Below, piece after piece: positions 7,401 to 9,231 of a stretch of 9,231 bases of DNA. Made by a program: the position numbers and the translations under genes. Each line of letters starts with the position of its first letter. Position 1 is the stretch's first letter. Below the pieces are notes generated by a model. The model was not told where the DNA came from, did no database searches, and worked only from the letters and a program-made list of their open reading frames with translations. The stretch comes from Methanosphaera sp. rholeuAM130 (GTDB lineage: Archaea; Methanobacteriota; Methanobacteria; Methanobacteriales; Methanobacteriaceae): contig MUZY01000068.1 in NCBI GenBank assembly GCA_003266065.1, forward strand, positions 2,382-11,612, written 5' to 3'.

Positions 7401-9231
7401 AAATCTTCATATTCGTAATGTGTCTTCAAAAGTTCTTCCACTCTAAAGACAAATGACTTGTCATAACGAATCATCTCATGCAGTTCTTCCACTTCAAAGT
7501 GATGCTTAAACTCCAGTATTGACGTGAATTTTCTATTCGTCGGATGGAATAATCGTTTAAATGTCTTCGTATATATCAAATCCACTTTCAGGTTGATTAG
7601 TATGTTGATATATACCCTGTAGAAGAAGTCTGTATCATATGAGTAATCCGTTTTTATATTGTCTATCAGGGCGAAACTTTCATTCAAATACTTATAGAGG
7701 TATATTCTTTCATCGTCAATCGCCAATATGTATGTTTGATATTTATTAGACAAGCGTTTGATGTCGTCATCTATGATAGGCACATTATCTTCCATTTGTG
7801 TAAAGCACAGTATCTTTTCATATCCTTTAGCGTCAAAGATTATGGTACTTACTGCATCATTTACCATATCGACGTCAACCTCGTTATACCTGTTTGCATC
7901 GAATTCGTTTTCGGATTCGTCACAGGCATATACAAAGGTTGAGGAATCCGTAAGGGCTACAAATCCTCTCTGATACAAGCGTTTTGACAACTCATCCAAA
8001 TAGTCATCGCCAACATCGAAGGAGTCCACGCCAACCATTGCATCATGTTTAATATAAACGCAGTGTTTTTCCGCTCTTTCCCTTTTGACATATATGTTAT
8101 TGAGTTTTTCCTGCAATTGTCTTGACTTGTCATTTAAGTTCTTGATGTTATTGGAATTAGTATCAAAAATGGATTTTAATTTATCCCTATTATCTTCTGT
8201 TAGAAAATCGCTGTTGTTTGTAATGGCAGATACTGCAGCTACCTGCTTATCGCTATAGGCAGTGGCCGTTAGTTTTACCAGCCAATGTGGTGTAAGCACC
8301 ACATTTCTATCAAGAAGTACCACATCATTATTCGTTTTTTCAATGCACTCCCTTAAAAGCGTGTTATAGTCCTTGTCAGAATCCATTACCGTGATATTTT
8401 CTATTTGGGATAATCGTTTCAATTCGTCATCCAACTCTTTGGACACGTCACCTGGTTGGATTGATGTGCCTGTTTGACCGGTAGCATTACCGGAGTGTTC
8501 TTTTATAAGGATTAATTCATAATGCTTTTCTGTATTTTCGATGACACTCTGCAATGTTATCCTGAATTCCGCAATATCCTCTGCTACGGGAAGTATTATA
8601 GTGGTTTTTTCCCTTAACTTATCGAGTATTTGAATGGACGTTGCAAAGTCATATCTTTCCATTATCTTATTTGGATAATACTCTTCCGGCAGAAATATGA
8701 ACCTATTTTCATTGACTCCACGTTTGATGTAATGGTATAACGGATTGAATCCTGTTCTTTTAATGTCGGGATTGTACTTCAAATACCTTTTTGTTGAAAA
8801 GGCGGCAGATGGATTCAAATCCAAGTCTATTCCACATCTTAGATAATGTATTATTGAGTCTTCACCGGAATCCATAAGACTTGGATTGTTTTTCATGTAA
8901 TATGCTTCGTCAAATAGGCTTGATTCATAGATTACGTCATAGAGTTCATATAACTGCGGATATTTCTTGAAATCATCGGCAGTTAATTTCGGTCGCCTGT
9001 ATCGTCTTGTCTCATTTATCCCATATTTTATAAAGTGAATCAACGGGTCGATGTCAACGTTTTTTAAGTCCGGATTATATTCCACATAACTTTTTGGGTC
9101 AAAGTACTTGCTTGTTGGATAACACCATGCATCATCATGTGTCAAATAGTATTCTATAGCATCAGAACCCTGAGTGATGTTGGGATTGTGATTCGTGTAG
9201 TAGTCATCGTCAAAGTATGGGCTTTGCCTCA
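4460..9231 (-). CDS. Giant multidomain glycosyltransferase (repeats, degenerate GT2, half GT-B, DUF616, degenerate GT2, GT4), 5' end missing
   Basis: The frame is open from the right edge to a TAG at 4460-4462, giving 1589 complete codons; the true start lies outside. A TTG at 9145 is internal, because repeat sequence continues in frame upstream of it. Residues are counted from the codon at 9229. Residues 3-185 hold FD..YY/NPD/HY repeats. About 208-443 is a GT2-like domain with LLDRN (305-309) where a metal-binding NSD or DXD is expected. About 472-562 resembles the N-terminal half of a GT-B enzyme. About 624-828 is DUF616 with VVYTAVTG, WIDTN (699-703) and RDQLSF (803-808). About 873-1078 is a second degenerate GT2 domain. 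An Asp-rich linker follows. About 1174-1588 is GT4, with a GGT loop, an HDLYYICP segment, four cysteines and an intact E-x7-E (PETYCHTLTE, residues 1498-1507). No signal peptide or membrane segment is visible, so a cytoplasmic or membrane-associated sugar-transfer role is inferred. Donor and acceptor are unknown. Confidence 0.96.
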   Translation of the reverse strand, partial: RQSPYFDDDYYTNHNPNITQGSDAIEYYLTHDDAWCYPTSKYFDPKSYVEYNPDLKNVDIDPLIHFIKYGINETRRYRRPKLTADDFKKYPQLYELYDVIYESSLFDEAYYMKNNPSLMDSGEDSIIHYLRCGIDLDLNPSAAFSTKRYLKYNPDIKRTGFNPLYHYIKRGVNENRFIFLPEEYYPNKIMERYDFATSIQILDKLREKTTIILPVAEDIAEFRITLQSVIENTEKHYELILIKEHSGNATGQTGTSIQPGDVSKELDDELKRLSQIENITVMDSDKDYNTLLRECIEKTNNDVVLLDRNVVLTPHWLVKLTATAYSDKQVAAVSAITNNSDFLTEDNRDKLKSIFDTNSNNIKNLNDKSRQLQEKLNNIYVKRERAEKHCVYIKHDAMVGVDSFDVGDDYLDELSKRLYQRGFVALTDSSTFVYACDESENEFDANRYNEVDVDMVNDAVSTIIFDAKGYEKILCFTQMEDNVPIIDDDIKRLSNKYQTYILAIDDERIYLYKYLNESFALIDNIKTDYSYDTDFFYRVYINILINLKVDLIYTKTFKRLFHPTNRKFTSILEFKHHFEVEELHEMIRYDKSFVFRVEELLKTHYEYEDLIEKKINEIDFSDKKVVVYTAVTGSYDEPVIPGYVNGDFDYICFTDNPNLTSEFWDIRLMEDLPLDNIRKVRSYKILAHKYLSDYDYSLWIDTNIELTDNIVDYVHKYSKNNKLLCIRHIERDCLYQEAKVCISSAKDTDIEVINAQMDRYKLEGYPEHNGLISSGVLFRNHNDSEVVDLMEDWFDELLNGSYRDQLSFNYVCWKNNFAYDCADIFIIKNSYMQLHDHMSKGFVLRNIDMEYNRDYDLKYTESDVDNILGGFKKISIVMAADDVDDALCNSIENVIKYTSIDYELLLVTDDADDYDKLNELYGIYDEVSVIYSTSSNKINKVNLAVNHSVNDILILDENTLVSPKYAQKLMVKAYSEDMIASVSPITNNDLDDGKMPYDLTGENLVVNARCVEQSARDSLIISPLVNGCGVFIKRDAIYSAGFFDVEYDLWEYSLIDYSLRLLKKGWHNVIAPSVYVHNDENTAALHEYLDISDLENNLVDLDVDGSALDDAVDVDKSTANQSDIIRQCMHDKKILLTRYYEYTDSINEFDKNIEFNNIKRLIRYGLNDKKSKKRILYVLHDGMGGTLHTNVELMKNINPHMETYMLVTSTTKVELYRYNSKTTTDDANPDMEFKNNLDLLRTWKLNSQYTLLNTSNDRLRQIYFNILVYMNIDIIHIRHLILSTFDLPNLARKMKIPTILSFHDLYYICPSHNLIDDNKNYCGGTCPPLYDNNTLGGQCNIIGELNIPQARTIVHWWRDEVNKVFEGIQAFITTSKSTYNLYTRFYPQLADSDFRIIEHGRDLETPDSTQYVTPINSKDKIKILFPGHIGYIKGYELIKKIKELDVDDRLEFHYMGSIGGHTDLEEIGQYHGLYKRSEFADIVHGIKPHFIGIFSICPETYCHTLTEGWASGIPILAVDIGAVGERIKENGGGFLINNDPQKAYDKIIKISYNRRLYMKKAKKIPKITFKSTEQMGYDYLDVYNDYLNY
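6731..9223 (-). repeat. Paralogous block, copy A (repeats-degenerate GT2-half GT-B-DUF616)
   Basis: Counterpart of 1-2516. Order and spacing of domains are the same, but the GT2 part has lost its catalytic motifs, while the repeat modules and DUF616 remain well conserved. The difference suggests that selection on the GT2 active site was relaxed in this copy only. Confidence 0.85.
8675..9223 (-). repeat. Last two FD..YY/NPD/HY repeat modules of the 5'-proximal protein
   Basis: Residues 3-185 contain four units: SPYFDDDYY...NPN, SKYFDPKSYVEYNPDL...DPLIHFIKYG, SSLFDEAYYMKNNPSL...IIHYLRCG, and STKRYLKYNPDI...NPLYHYIKRG. They align unit for unit with the sixth and seventh modules of the downstream paralog, including the linker of about 20 residues between the modules. 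The array is cut by the window edge, so more units probably lie outside. Confidence 0.85.

Noticed and set aside
7736..7973. Two overlapping plus-strand ORFs of about 70 residues
   Set aside because: Antisense to the GT-B half-domain and its junction with GT2, in two frames at once, with no recognisable protein features.
4460..9145. TTG at 9145 as the true start of the 5'-proximal gene
   Set aside because: The frame stays open to the window edge and the 28 codons before the TTG encode a normal repeat unit (SPYFDDDYY...NPN), so the TTG is an internal Leu codon.

Overview
The window holds two very large genes on the minus strand, head to tail, and almost nothing else. Both run off the window. 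The 5'-proximal gene (4460-9231) has lost its start beyond the right edge. The 3'-proximal gene (1-4388) has lost its end beyond the left edge. They are separated by 71 bp of very AT-rich DNA. I see no tRNA, rRNA, CRISPR array, transposase or insertion sequence, and plus-strand ORFs inside the genes look like shadows.

Organism: sampled lines of the genes are roughly 38-43% GC, and the intergenic DNA is far lower. ATA is a very frequent isoleucine codon, AGA/AGG are common for arginine, and an AGGTGGTG motif resembles the ribosome-binding sites of methanogens. Together these fit an archaeal methanogen such as a Methanobacteriales species (Methanobrevibacter or Methanosphaera type). This is inference; a low-GC bacterium is not excluded.

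The two proteins are paralogs. Their shared core is, in order: tandem repeats of the type F-D-x-x-Y-Y ... N-P-D ... P-L-x-H-Y ... G; a GT-A fold family 2 glycosyltransferase (GT2) domain; a short domain that looks like the N-terminal half of a GT-B (GT4) enzyme; and a DUF616 (TOD1/MUCI70-like, PF04765) domain. The 5'-proximal protein continues with a second GT2-like domain, an Asp-rich linker and a complete GT4 domain with an intact E-x7-E motif. The 3'-proximal protein begins with an Asn/Lys/Asp-rich, probably coiled-coil segment and about 14 repeat units, and is cut inside DUF616.

The catalytic motifs are distributed unevenly. The GT2 domain of the 3'-proximal protein looks intact (PIYN, NDNSTD, NSD, GYGEETD). 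Both GT2 domains of the 5'-proximal protein have lost these motifs and look like pseudo-enzymes, while its GT4 domain looks active. The pair therefore looks like a duplicated multidomain glycan-assembly machine whose active sites have been divided between copies, probably for a surface polysaccharide or glycoconjugate. The glycan itself cannot be read from the sequence.
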